A DNA stretch of 64,000 nt from Actimicrobium sp035984655. GTDB lineage: Bacteria > Pseudomonadota > Gammaproteobacteria > Burkholderiales > Burkholderiaceae_D. The position numbers were made by a program, and so were the translations under genes. Positions 54,480 to 63,130 of the stretch are shown here, piece by piece (position 1 is the stretch's first letter; every line of letters begins with the position of its first letter). The notes below the pieces were generated by a model. That model ran no database searches. It worked only from the letters and a program-made list of their open reading frames with translations, and was not told where the DNA came from. The DNA is taken from positions 1 to 64,000 of the forward strand of contig NZ_JAXCHT010000019.1 of NCBI RefSeq assembly GCF_035984655.1, given 5' to 3'.

Positions 54480-55766
54480 ATGAGTGCAATCGTCGATATT
54501 ATTGGCCGCGAAATTCTGGATTCACGCGGTAACCCGACTGTCGAGTGTGATGTCTTGCTGGAGTCGGGCGTGATGGGCCGTGCCTCGGTGCCGTCCGGCG
54601 CCTCGACCGGCTCGCGCGAAGCCATCGAACTGCGCGACGGCGACAAGGGCCGTTATTTCGGCAAGGGCGTCCTGAAGGCCTGCGAACACATCAATACTGA
54701 AATCTCCGAAGCCATCATGGGCCTCGACGCCAATGAGCAGGCTTTCCTCGACCGCACCCTGATCGATCTGGACGGCACCGAAAACAAGGCCCGTCTTGGC
54801 GCCAATGCGACGCTGGCGGTGTCGATGGCCGTGGCCAAGGCAGCGGCGGAAGAATCCGGTCTGCCGCTGTATCGTTATTTTGGTGGCAGCGGCGCGATGC
54901 AGATGCCGGTGCCGATGATGAACGTGATCAATGGCGGTGCGCATGCCGACAACAATCTCGACATCCAGGAATTCATGATCATTCCGGTTGGCGCGCCGAG
55001 TTTTCGCGAAGCTATCCGTTACGGCGCCGAAGTTTTCCACACGCTGAAAAAAATCCTGCATGGCAAGGGCCTGGCCACCTCGGTGGGCGATGAAGGCGGT
55101 TTTGCGCCGTCGGTCACCAACCACGAAATGGCCATCAAGCTGATCATCCAGGCCATCGAGGAAGCCGGCTACGAGCCTGGCACCCAGATCGCGCTGGGTT
55201 TGGATTGCGCGGCCAGCGAGTTCTACAAGGATGGCAAATACCAGTTGGCCGGCGAGGGTGGCCTGGCGCTGTCGTCGTCCGATTTCACCAATCTGCTGGC
55301 GACCTGGTGCGACAAGTATCCGATCATTTCGATTGAAGACGGCATGGCCGAAAACGATTGGGACGGTTGGGCCACGCTGACCCAATCGCTGGGCAAGAAG
55401 ATCCAGCTGGTGGGCGATGACCTGTTCGTCACCAACACCAAGATCCTGCGCGAAGGCATCCAGAAGAACATCGCCAATTCGATCCTGATCAAGATCAACC
55501 AGATCGGCACCCTGACCGAAACCTTTGCCGCCATCGAAATGGCCAAGCGCGCCGGTTACACCTCGGTGATTTCGCATCGTTCCGGCGAAACCGAAGACTC
55601 GACCATTGCCGACATCGCCGTCGGCACCAATGCCTTGCAGATCAAGACCGGCTCGCTGTCGCGTTCGGACCGCATGGCGAAATACAACCAGTTGCTGCGC
55701 ATTGAAGAAGATCTCGGTGATATCGCCAGCTATCCTGGTCGTCACGCGTTCTACAATCTGCGTTAA
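54480..55766 (+). CDS. eno: Enolase
   Basis: A 428-residue enzyme: IVDIIGREILDSRGNPTVE, the metal-binding GDEGGFAPSV, IEDGMAENDWDGW, and SHRSGETEDSTIAD near the C-terminus. It interconverts 2-phosphoglycerate and PEP in glycolysis. It is 43 bp after kdsA with AGGAG before the ATG. Confidence 0.98.
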   Translation: MSAIVDIIGREILDSRGNPTVECDVLLESGVMGRASVPSGASTGSREAIELRDGDKGRYFGKGVLKACEHINTEISEAIMGLDANEQAFLDRTLIDLDGTENKARLGANATLAVSMAVAKAAAEESGLPLYRYFGGSGAMQMPVPMMNVINGGAHADNNLDIQEFMIIPVGAPSFREAIRYGAEVFHTLKKILHGKGLATSVGDEGGFAPSVTNHEMAIKLIIQAIEEAGYEPGTQIALGLDCAASEFYKDGKYQLAGEGGLALSSSDFTNLLATWCDKYPIISIEDGMAENDWDGWATLTQSLGKKIQLVGDDLFVTNTKILREGIQKNIANSILIKINQIGTLTETFAAIEMAKRAGYTSVISHRSGETEDSTIADIAVGTNALQIKTGSLSRSDRMAKYNQLLRIEEDLGDIASYPGRHAFYNLR

Positions 55767-55820
55767 GCGATCTGCCGCGTCGGACCAACAGGTTCGGCGC
55801 GGTCGTCCGAATCCCTCACG

Positions 55821-56135
55821 ATGCGCCTCATCCTGATTTGCCTGACTGCCCTGCTGCTGCTGATTCAGTATCCGCTATGGCTGGGCAAGGGCGGCTGGCT
55901 GCATGTCTGGGAGCTGGATCAACAGGTCACCGTGGCACGCAAGCGCTCTGATGACCTCAAGGCCCGCAATGACAAGCTGGCCTCCGAAGTGCAGGACTTG
56001 AAAGACGGCACCGGCGCCATCGAGGAACGGGCCCGCTACGAGCTCGGGATGATCAAGAGCGACGAGGTCTTCATCCAGATTCTTGAGCCGAACAAGGCTG
56101 CACCGGCACCTGCCGTGCCGGCAGCGCAGCCATGA
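55821..56135 (+). CDS. ftsB: Cell division protein FtsB
   Basis: A 104-residue bitopic protein: an N-terminal membrane helix (MRLILICLTALLLLIQYPLW), a coiled coil (LDQQVTVARKRSDDLKARND) and a GAIEERARYELGMIK motif near the end of the helix. It forms the FtsQLB divisome complex. It follows eno, its usual neighbour in beta- and gammaproteobacteria. Confidence 0.92.
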   Translation: MRLILICLTALLLLIQYPLWLGKGGWLHVWELDQQVTVARKRSDDLKARNDKLASEVQDLKDGTGAIEERARYELGMIKSDEVFIQILEPNKAAPAPAVPAAQP

Positions 56136-56138
56136 CGG

Positions 56139-57068
56139 TCAGTGCTTGACGTGACTGGCCGCCGGGATTGCCTCGGCCACGGATTCCACCGCAAACAGAT
56201 GGGCGCAATCGACCTTGTCGAAGGCATAGTGCTGGCCGCAGAATTCGCAATCGACTTCAATCTGACCCATTTCCGCCAGCGCCGACTCGACTTCTTCGGC
56301 GCCCAGCATCTGCAGCATGCTGCCGACCCGCTCGCGGTTGCAGGTGCAGCGAAAGGTCGGATGCTTCGGGTCGAACACGCGAATCGTTTCTTCCCAAAAC
56401 AGGCGGCGCATCAGCGTCTCGATGTCGGTATCGAGGAGCTCGGCCTGCTTCAGCGTCGAGGCCAGCATGACACTGCGATCCCAGGTGGCCAGGTCATCGT
56501 CGATCGGTGCATCAATGCCGCCGGTGCTGGGCAGTTTCTGCAGCAGCAGGCCGCGTGAGACATGCTCGTCGGCGGCCAGCCACAAGCGCGTGTCGAGCTG
56601 TTCGGAACGCAGCATGTAATTCTCGATGACGGTCGCAATCGAGTCGCCATCGAGTGGTACCACGCCCTGGTACGCTTGCTGGCCGGGCAGCTTGTCCTTC
56701 GGATCGAGCGTGATGACGAAGCGGCCGTTGCCGTGCAGATTGACCAGGTCGCCGAGCATCGCGTTCTCGCTGATCACGGTGTCGGCGTCGAACTTGGCGG
56801 TGGCGCGCATCTGCAGGTCGCCATCGCATTCAACCACCAGCAAACGCACCGGGCCGTCGCCATGGATCTGCAGCACAATGGCGCCGTTGAATTTCAGATT
56901 CGCCGACAGCAGGGCCGCTGCAGCCAGCATTTCGCCCAGCAGCGTCTTGACCGCAGCCGGGTATGCGCGGCGCGCCTGCACGTGACGCCAGGTGTCGGAC
57001 AATTCGACCAGTTCGCCGCGCACCGGTGCGCCCTCGAACATGAATTTCTGCAGTGTGTCGTGCGCCAT
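56139..57068 (-). CDS. hslO: Redox-regulated chaperone Hsp33
   Basis: From ATG 57068 it is 309 residues. The N-terminal domain has FEGAPVRGELVELSDTW and LNGNGRF-like strands. The C-terminal zinc switch has TCN in FRCTCNRERVGSML and CEFCGQHYAFD, four cysteines as expected. It becomes an active holdase when oxidised. It overlaps the carbonic anhydrase stop by 1 bp and is convergent with ftsB, 3 bp away. Confidence 0.95.
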   Translation of the reverse strand: MAHDTLQKFMFEGAPVRGELVELSDTWRHVQARRAYPAAVKTLLGEMLAAAALLSANLKFNGAIVLQIHGDGPVRLLVVECDGDLQMRATAKFDADTVISENAMLGDLVNLHGNGRFVITLDPKDKLPGQQAYQGVVPLDGDSIATVIENYMLRSEQLDTRLWLAADEHVSRGLLLQKLPSTGGIDAPIDDDLATWDRSVMLASTLKQAELLDTDIETLMRRLFWEETIRVFDPKHPTFRCTCNRERVGSMLQMLGAEEVESALAEMGQIEVDCEFCGQHYAFDKVDCAHLFAVESVAEAIPAASHVKH

Positions 57069-57592
57069 CAGTCGATCCGTTTCAGTTGGGTTTTGAAGGC
57101 ATGCGCGCGCGCGACGTAGTGCGCTGCGCTGGCATGCAAGGCGGCGATCTCGGCGTCGCTCAGCGTGCGCACGGCCTTCGCTGGCGAGCCGATGATCAGT
57201 GAGTTGTCGGGAAACTGCTTGCCCTCGGTGACCAGTGCGCCAGCGCCGACCAGGCAATTGCGGCCGATCTGCGCGCCATTCAGGATCACGGCCTGAATGC
57301 CGACCAGCGAGCCCTCGCCGATGGTGCAGCCATGCAGCATCGCCTGATGGCCGACCGTGACGTTACTGCCAATGGTCAGCGGGACATCGAGGTCGGTATG
57401 CAGCACGCAGCCTTCCTGGATATTGCTGTTCTGGCCGACCGTGATCGGGTCGTTGTCGCCACGCACGGTGACGTTGAACCAGATGCTGACGTTGGCGGCC
57501 AGGCTGACGCGTCCGACCACCGTGGCGTTGTCGGCCACCCAGGCGGACGGATCGATGGCGGGGCTGTGCTCGCCGAATTGGTAGATGGCCAT
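57068..57592 (-). CDS. Gamma-class carbonic anhydrase-like protein
   Basis: A 174-residue left-handed beta-helix hexapeptide protein. FNVTVRGDNDPITVGQNSNI, CVLHTDLDVPLTIGSN and VTVGHQAMLHGCTIGEGSLV carry the metal-binding His residues of the gamma-CA/YrdA family. Such proteins are trimers; many YrdA members show little carbonic anhydrase activity. It lies between the acyl-CoA synthetase and hslO on the same strand. Confidence 0.9.
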   Translation of the reverse strand: MAIYQFGEHSPAIDPSAWVADNATVVGRVSLAANVSIWFNVTVRGDNDPITVGQNSNIQEGCVLHTDLDVPLTIGSNVTVGHQAMLHGCTIGEGSLVGIQAVILNGAQIGRNCLVGAGALVTEGKQFPDNSLIIGSPAKAVRTLSDAEIAALHASAAHYVARAHAFKTQLKRID

Positions 57593-57680
57593 GGGTTTCC
57601 TCTGCGAATGCGATGTGAGGGGGCATTTTACCGCTGTCCTGCATCGCACCGCCGACGCCGCGTTGATCGGGCCAGCGGCG

Positions 57681-59357
57681 TCAGGCTGGCGGCGCCCCCC
57701 GCTGCGCTTCCAGATCGCGCAGCACGCGGCGCAGCAGCTTGCCGGTGGTGGTCATCGGCAGGGCGTCGATGAATTCGATTTCCTTCGGGTACTCATACGG
57801 CGCCAGCTGTCCGCGCACATGTTGTTGCAGGGCGATCTTCAAGGCGGCATCCGCATCCGGATTGCGCTCCACGCTGGCCACCAGAACCACGAACGCCTTG
57901 ACCAGATTGCCCCGCTCGGCATCCGGTTTTGGCACCACGGCGGCGTTCGCAACTGCGGCGTGCTTGACCAGGCAATTCTCGATTTCGGAGGGGCCGATAC
58001 GATATCCGGCGGCCTTGAACATGTCGTCGGCACGTCCCTGATACCAGAGATAGCCATCCGCATCCATCGATGCAAGGTCGCCCGTGCAGCACCAGTCGCC
58101 GCGATATTTTTGTGCCGTTGCCTGCGGATTCTTCCAGTAGCCGAGAAAGAAAATCGGGTCGGGCGTGCCATGCCGGTCGAGCCGGTGCAACGCCACCTCG
58201 CCAGTTTCGCCAACGGCGACTTCGACACCAGCGTCATCGACTACTGCGACCCGATGGCCGGGGTAGGGCCGTCCCATGCTGCCCGGCCGCGCCGGCCAGC
58301 GCTCGGCGCTATTGCCGACCAGGTAATTCATTTCGGTCTGGCCGAACATTTCATTGATGGTCACGCCCAGCGCAGTCTGGCCCCAGTGGAACACCGCATC
58401 GCCCACCGCTTCGCCGGCGCTCATGATAGCGCGCAGCTTGAGTCGCCAGCGCCGGCGCGGCAGCGGCTCGGCTTTCATCATCATCTTCAGGGCGGTCGGA
58501 AACAGAAACGCATTCGTCACTGCATGGTCCTGCAGGATGCGGAACGCGACCTCGGCACTGAAGCGCCCCTGATAACCAACGATGGTGTGGCCGAAATACA
58601 GGGTCGGCAGCAACGCGTCCATCAGGCCGCCAGTCCAGGCCCAGTCGGCCGGCGACCAGAATACGTCGCCTGGTTGCGGAAACCAGTTTTGCGACGCCAC
58701 GAAGCCAGTCAGGTTGCCAATCAGCGCCGCGTGCGGCAGCAGTGCACCCTTTGGCGCGCCGGTGGTGCCGCTGGTGTAGATCAGGATCGCCGGGTCGCTG
58801 GCCAGCGTGTCGACCGGCGTGAAATCGGTCGATGCCTCGGCCAGCAGTTCGTGCCAGTCGAGGCAACCGGCGTACTCGCCGTCGACATAGATGATGTGTT
58901 TCAGGGCGACGCAACTGGCGCGGCTGGCCAGCAGGTTGTCGAGACCGGCGCGATCGACGATGGCCACCGTGGCCTCGCTGTCGTGCAGGCGGTACTCCAG
59001 CGCGTCGGGGCCGAACAGGATCGACATCGGCATGGCAATCGCGCCGAGCTGGTAGCTGGCCATGTGCGCGATGGCGGTTTCGACCCGTTGCGGCAGGATG
59101 ATGGCGATCCGGTCCTGCTGCTGTACCCCCAGAAAGCGCAACGCATTGGCGAGGCGGTTGGCTTCCTGTTGCAGTTCCGCGTAGCTCAGCTCGATGATGT
59201 CGCCGTCGGCGTCTTCGCAACGCAGCGCAATGCGATGCGCATCACGGCTCCAGCGCCGGCTGCACACCTCGGCAATATTGAAGCGGGTGGGAATGTGCCA
59301 GCGAAAATTGTCGTAGAGGGTGCGGTAGTCGTCGCGCACGTTGCTGACTGCTGACAT
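57681..59357 (-). CDS. AMP-dependent acyl-CoA synthetase
   Basis: From ATG 59357 it is 558 residues. The P-loop ILIYTSGTTGAPKGALLPH, the INEMFGQTEMNYLVG core and GYRIGPSEIENCLVKH with the C-terminal KIEFIDALPMTTTGKLLRRV-type lysine are the ANL superfamily marks. Overall it resembles AcsM/medium-chain or acetyl/propionyl-type synthetases. It activates a carboxylate to its CoA ester through an acyl-AMP. The substrate is not determinable from sequence alone. It is 89 bp upstream of the carbonic anhydrase gene. Confidence 0.9.
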   Translation of the reverse strand: MSAVSNVRDDYRTLYDNFRWHIPTRFNIAEVCSRRWSRDAHRIALRCEDADGDIIELSYAELQQEANRLANALRFLGVQQQDRIAIILPQRVETAIAHMASYQLGAIAMPMSILFGPDALEYRLHDSEATVAIVDRAGLDNLLASRASCVALKHIIYVDGEYAGCLDWHELLAEASTDFTPVDTLASDPAILIYTSGTTGAPKGALLPHAALIGNLTGFVASQNWFPQPGDVFWSPADWAWTGGLMDALLPTLYFGHTIVGYQGRFSAEVAFRILQDHAVTNAFLFPTALKMMMKAEPLPRRRWRLKLRAIMSAGEAVGDAVFHWGQTALGVTINEMFGQTEMNYLVGNSAERWPARPGSMGRPYPGHRVAVVDDAGVEVAVGETGEVALHRLDRHGTPDPIFFLGYWKNPQATAQKYRGDWCCTGDLASMDADGYLWYQGRADDMFKAAGYRIGPSEIENCLVKHAAVANAAVVPKPDAERGNLVKAFVVLVASVERNPDADAALKIALQQHVRGQLAPYEYPKEIEFIDALPMTTTGKLLRRVLRDLEAQRGAPPA

Positions 59358-59434
59358 GGTGTCTCCGGTATAATTTTGCACGGTCGTTCTATTTTAGGAA
59401 TCTTCCGGATAGCGCACTGCCACCTCAGGAAAAC

Positions 59435-60316
59435 ATGAAACCTTCTCGCTCTGAATTTATCACGGTACGTGGTCTGCAGTATCACATTCGCCATTGGGGC
59501 AACGCCGACGCGCCGGTACTGTTCATGGTGCATGGCTGGATGGATGTCTCGGCCTCGTTTCAGTTCGTGGTCGACGGGTTGCAGCGCGACTGGCATGTGA
59601 TCGCGCCGGACTGGCGCGGTTTCGGCCTGACCGACAGTTCCGGCTCGGACAGCTACTGGTTCGCCGATTATCTGGGCGACCTCGACGCGATCCTGCAACA
59701 CTATTCCCCACAGCAGCCGGTGAATTTGCTGGGACACAGCATGGGCGGCAACGTCGCCACCTTGTATGCCGGCGTGCGCCCGCACCGCGTCGCGCGGTTG
59801 ATCAATCTGGAAGGCTTCGGCATGCCGGTGACGCAGCCGGAGCAGGCGCCGCAGCGCTACGCGAAATGGCTCGATGAGCTGGCCACCCCGGGTGCGTTGC
59901 GCACGTATGCGTCGCAACGCGAGGTGGCCGCGCGCTTGCAGAAGACCAATCCGCGCCTGACCGATGCGCGCGCCGAATTCCTGTCGGGACATTGGGCTGT
60001 GCGCCAGGACGCCGAGAGCTGGCGCATCCTCGGCGATCCGGCGCACAAGCTGTCCAGTCCGCTGCTGTATCGGGTCGAGGAAGTCATGGCCTGCTGGCGT
60101 CAGATCACGGCACCGGTGCTCTGGGTTGAAGCGGCCGACACCGATGTCTGGCGCTGGATGGGGCCAAAGGAACAGGCGCGCATCGAAATCGATCGGCGTA
60201 TCGGTTTCCTGGCGCAGGTGCAAACGGAGATGATCGAACGCGCCGGGCACATGCTGCATCATGACCAGCCCGAGCAACTGGCGACACTGATCGAGAACTT
60301 TTTAGCTGGCCAGTAG
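59435..60316 (+). CDS. Alpha/beta hydrolase
   Basis: A 293-residue enzyme with a MVHGWMDVSASFQFVV oxyanion region, LLGHSMGGNVATLYAG with the nucleophile Ser, and MIERAGHMLHHDQPEQLA with the catalytic His. It resembles haloalkane dehalogenase-like/esterase fold proteins; the substrate is unknown. TATAAT at 59369-59374 is a possible -10. It is divergent from the acyl-CoA synthetase, and its 3' end overlaps the GGDEF gene stop by 15 bp. Confidence 0.88.
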   Translation: MKPSRSEFITVRGLQYHIRHWGNADAPVLFMVHGWMDVSASFQFVVDGLQRDWHVIAPDWRGFGLTDSSGSDSYWFADYLGDLDAILQHYSPQQPVNLLGHSMGGNVATLYAGVRPHRVARLINLEGFGMPVTQPEQAPQRYAKWLDELATPGALRTYASQREVAARLQKTNPRLTDARAEFLSGHWAVRQDAESWRILGDPAHKLSSPLLYRVEEVMACWRQITAPVLWVEAADTDVWRWMGPKEQARIEIDRRIGFLAQVQTEMIERAGHMLHHDQPEQLATLIENFLAGQ

Positions 60317-62062
60317 GATGCGTGCGCGGCCTTCGCTCTTGGCCCGGTACAGCATCGTGTCGGCAACCTTGAGCAGGGTGTCGGCAGTGACGCCATGGTG
60401 CGGAAATTCCGCAATGCCGGCCGAGAATGATTGGCCCGTCAGGGCATGGCCGGAAGACAGCAACGAGAAGGCCTGGAACTGTTGCAGCAAGGTGCGCAGT
60501 TTCTGATCGGTGTCGGCGGCGGTTGCGACCGGAAACACCAGGCAGAACTCTTCGCCGCCATAGCGCACCGCCAGGTCGCTGCTGCGCATGTGCTCAAGCA
60601 GCAGATCGCTCAGCTTGACCAGCACCTGATCGCCAATGGCGTGACCAAAATCATCGTTGACGCGCTTGAAGTGGTCGACGTCGATCAGCACCACGCACAC
60701 GGTATGACCGTTGCGGCCAGCCAGTTCCAGCATCGGGGTCAGTTGCGCATCCAGAAAACGCCGGTTGTACAGGCCGGTCAGCGGGTCGCGCACGGCCTGC
60801 TCGTGCAGCGCTGCCTGCAGGGCTTCGACTTCATCGATCTTGCGCAGCAGCGCCAGATTGACCTCTTCCAGCTTGCTGTGCTGCTGCAGTGCGTAGTCGC
60901 GTTCGAGTTCGGCGCGCGCCAGTTCATGCTGGATCTGCAGTGTGAAGAAGCGCGCCTTCGAGCTTGAGCCAAGCGCCGCTTCATAGGCGCGATGAAACGT
61001 GTCCAGATAGCCGTAGGCAAGATCGCACTGATCAAGACTGCGGTAGGTGTCGGCCAGGGCCCGATAGACGTGCAGGATGTAGAACACATTCTTGACCTTG
61101 TCGAAGCCGCGCTCGGCGTCCAGCAGATAGGTCAGCGCCTGCTGCTGGTGACCCATGCCGTTCTCGATGACGCCACGCATCCACAGCGACTGGTTGGTGA
61201 TTTCAAGATCGTCGATGGAGCGGGATTCCGTCAGCGCCGCCTCTGCCAGTGGCAAGGCTTCGTCCCAGCGTCCGAGTGCGGCGTAGGCTTGTGCGGCGAC
61301 CACATCGAGGAAGGCGCGCTCGCCGGCGCGAAAGAAGGTGCTGCAGCCGGGAATGTGGTCTTCGATCAGCGCCAGTGCCGCGGCGGGGTTGCCGGTTTCC
61401 AGATGCACGCTGGCCAGATTGGCGATGATCAGGTGGCGAAACGAGACGGCAACCGTCTTCGAAATTTCGAAGGCCTGTTCCAGCAGATTGCGTGCTTCGT
61501 CGTAATTGGCCAGTTCCATTTGCGCCGAGCCAAGATCCGACAGTGCCTGGCAGGCCAGCGGCAGCGACTTGCGATGCTGCACCAGTCCCAGCGCGTTGTA
61601 GTAGTAGCGCAATCCTTCCTGCACTTCGCCCCGATGGAAATGAATGTAGCCGAGGCGGTAGAGGGCGTAGTAGGCATCGAGCGGTTCACGGATGCTTTCC
61701 GGCGCGCGCATGACTTCTTCCAGCACCTGTTGCGCGGCATCGATTTCATTCCGCAGCAACAGGCATCCCCCGCGGCCGGTTTGCACCAGCATCAGGCCGC
61801 GCGGATCGTTGAGTGCATCAAAACAGGCGTGTGCGCTCAGCAGCGTGGCTTCGGCCTGTTCGACCGGACAAAAGCTGAGCTCGTGCAAGGCCTTGTTGAG
61901 CAACGCATAGGCCAGCCCCATTTGATCATTGAGTTCCTGTGCCAACGCCACGCCGCGCAACGCGTGCTCGAGTGCGCGCGCCGGATCGGTATATTGACAT
62001 TGCCAGGCAGCGTGGTTCAGTGCGCCAACTTCGGCGGTTGCAGAAAAGCGGGTTGCGGCCAT
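60302..62062 (-). CDS. TPR-containing diguanylate cyclase
   Basis: From ATG 62062 (a TTG at 62071 is possible) it is about 586 residues. The N-terminal 370 residues are TPR-like helical repeats (LDAYYALYRLGYIHFHRGEV, EARNLLEQAFEISKT). A coiled coil (LARAELERDYALQQHSKLEE) leads to a GGDEF domain with RDPLTGLYNRRFLDAQL and active-site GGEEF in VRYGGEEFCLVFP. It makes cyclic di-GMP from GTP. No membrane segment is present, so the sensor input is cytosolic and may be protein-protein. Confidence 0.92.
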   Translation of the reverse strand: MAATRFSATAEVGALNHAAWQCQYTDPARALEHALRGVALAQELNDQMGLAYALLNKALHELSFCPVEQAEATLLSAHACFDALNDPRGLMLVQTGRGGCLLLRNEIDAAQQVLEEVMRAPESIREPLDAYYALYRLGYIHFHRGEVQEGLRYYYNALGLVQHRKSLPLACQALSDLGSAQMELANYDEARNLLEQAFEISKTVAVSFRHLIIANLASVHLETGNPAAALALIEDHIPGCSTFFRAGERAFLDVVAAQAYAALGRWDEALPLAEAALTESRSIDDLEITNQSLWMRGVIENGMGHQQQALTYLLDAERGFDKVKNVFYILHVYRALADTYRSLDQCDLAYGYLDTFHRAYEAALGSSSKARFFTLQIQHELARAELERDYALQQHSKLEEVNLALLRKIDEVEALQAALHEQAVRDPLTGLYNRRFLDAQLTPMLELAGRNGHTVCVVLIDVDHFKRVNDDFGHAIGDQVLVKLSDLLLEHMRSSDLAVRYGGEEFCLVFPVATAADTDQKLRTLLQQFQAFSLLSSGHALTGQSFSAGIAEFPHHGVTADTLLKVADTMLYRAKSEGRARILLAS

Positions 62063-62226
62063 GGGTTGCAAGTCTTGGTTTAAGTGGTTCGGTACGCCGA
62101 AAGTGGCGCAGTCAAACGAGTTTCAGTAATCATGCCACATCGATTGCCATGCTCACCGCTTTCGGCACGTTACAATCGAAAACTTGAGAAATTAATAGTG
62201 CGGGCGTTAACAAAGTGATCAAAGTG

Positions 62227-63060
62227 ATGAATTTCGATTTGCATTGCCATTCCACCATTTCCGACGGCTTGCTCGGACCCGCGGCGGTTGCCGCGCGGGC
62301 CAAGGCCAACGGCGTCGATGTCTGGGCCTTGACCGACCATGACGAAGTCAGCGGCATCGCGGCCGCCCGTGCAGCGGCGCGGGCACTTGATCTGCAATAC
62401 GTTGCCGGCGTCGAAATTTCGATTACCTGGGGTGGCGAGACCGTCCATATCATCGGATTGCAAATCGATGAGACCAACCAGCAGCTGGTCGACGGCCTCG
62501 ACAGCACGCGCTCGGGTCGCGAACAGCGTGCCCACGAGATGGCGCGGCAGCTCGCGCAGGTCGGCATTCCCGATGCCTTTGCCGGTGCGCTCAAATTTGT
62601 CGGCAATCCGGACCTGATTTCGCGCACCCACTTTGCGCGCTACATCATCGAACTGGGTATCTGCAGCGATGTGGCCAGCGTGTTCAGTAAATATTTAATC
62701 GAGGGCAAACCCGGCTATGTCCCGCACCGCTGGGCCACGTTGAAACAGGCGGTCGAATGGATCCGGGGCGCCGGCGGCATCGCCGTGGTGGCGCACCCGG
62801 GCCGTTATCATTTCAGCGAATTGCAACGCAATGCCATGCTGGACGAATTCATCCAGCTCGGCGGCGCGGGCATCGAAGTGGTGACCGGCAGCCACACCGT
62901 GGATCAGTACGACGAATATGCCCGGGTAGCAAAACACTTCGGCTTGCGCGGTTCGCGCGGGTCCGATTTCCACGGCCCGGGCGAATCGCGCGTTGATCTG
63001 GGCGAACTGCCGCCGCTGCCGCCTTCCGTCACGCCGGTCTGGGTCGATTGGGGTTTGTGA
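62227..63060 (+). CDS. PHP-domain phosphoesterase (RNase AM/YciV-like)
   Basis: ATG 62227 gives 277 residues starting MNFDLHCHSTISDG; a GTG at 62215 adds four. Metal-binding motifs are HCHSTISDG, ALTDHDEV, AHPGRYHFSE and GSDFHGPGES. It matches the TrpH/YciV group, shown in E. coli to be a 5'-3' exoribonuclease with 3',5'-nucleotide bisphosphate phosphatase activity. It precedes htpX by 70 bp. Confidence 0.92.
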   Translation: MNFDLHCHSTISDGLLGPAAVAARAKANGVDVWALTDHDEVSGIAAARAAARALDLQYVAGVEISITWGGETVHIIGLQIDETNQQLVDGLDSTRSGREQRAHEMARQLAQVGIPDAFAGALKFVGNPDLISRTHFARYIIELGICSDVASVFSKYLIEGKPGYVPHRWATLKQAVEWIRGAGGIAVVAHPGRYHFSELQRNAMLDEFIQLGGAGIEVVTGSHTVDQYDEYARVAKHFGLRGSRGSDFHGPGESRVDLGELPPLPPSVTPVWVDWGL

Positions 63061-63068
63061 CTGCTGGT

Positions 63069-63097
63069 CTTGAAATCTCCCCGCAATGGCCGCATGT
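63069..63097 (+). promoter_or_regulatory. Predicted sigma-32 (heat shock) promoter of htpX
   Basis: CTTGAAA (63069-63075), a 14-bp spacer and CCGCATGT (63090-63097) match the sigma-32 consensus CTTGAAA-N-CCCCATNT with one mismatch. It lies 33 bp before the htpX start, which fits a normal leader. htpX is a heat-shock gene in E. coli. Confidence 0.7.
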
Positions 63098-63130
63098 AAC
63101 GCGTAATTCATTAACTCGTGGGGACTCTGC

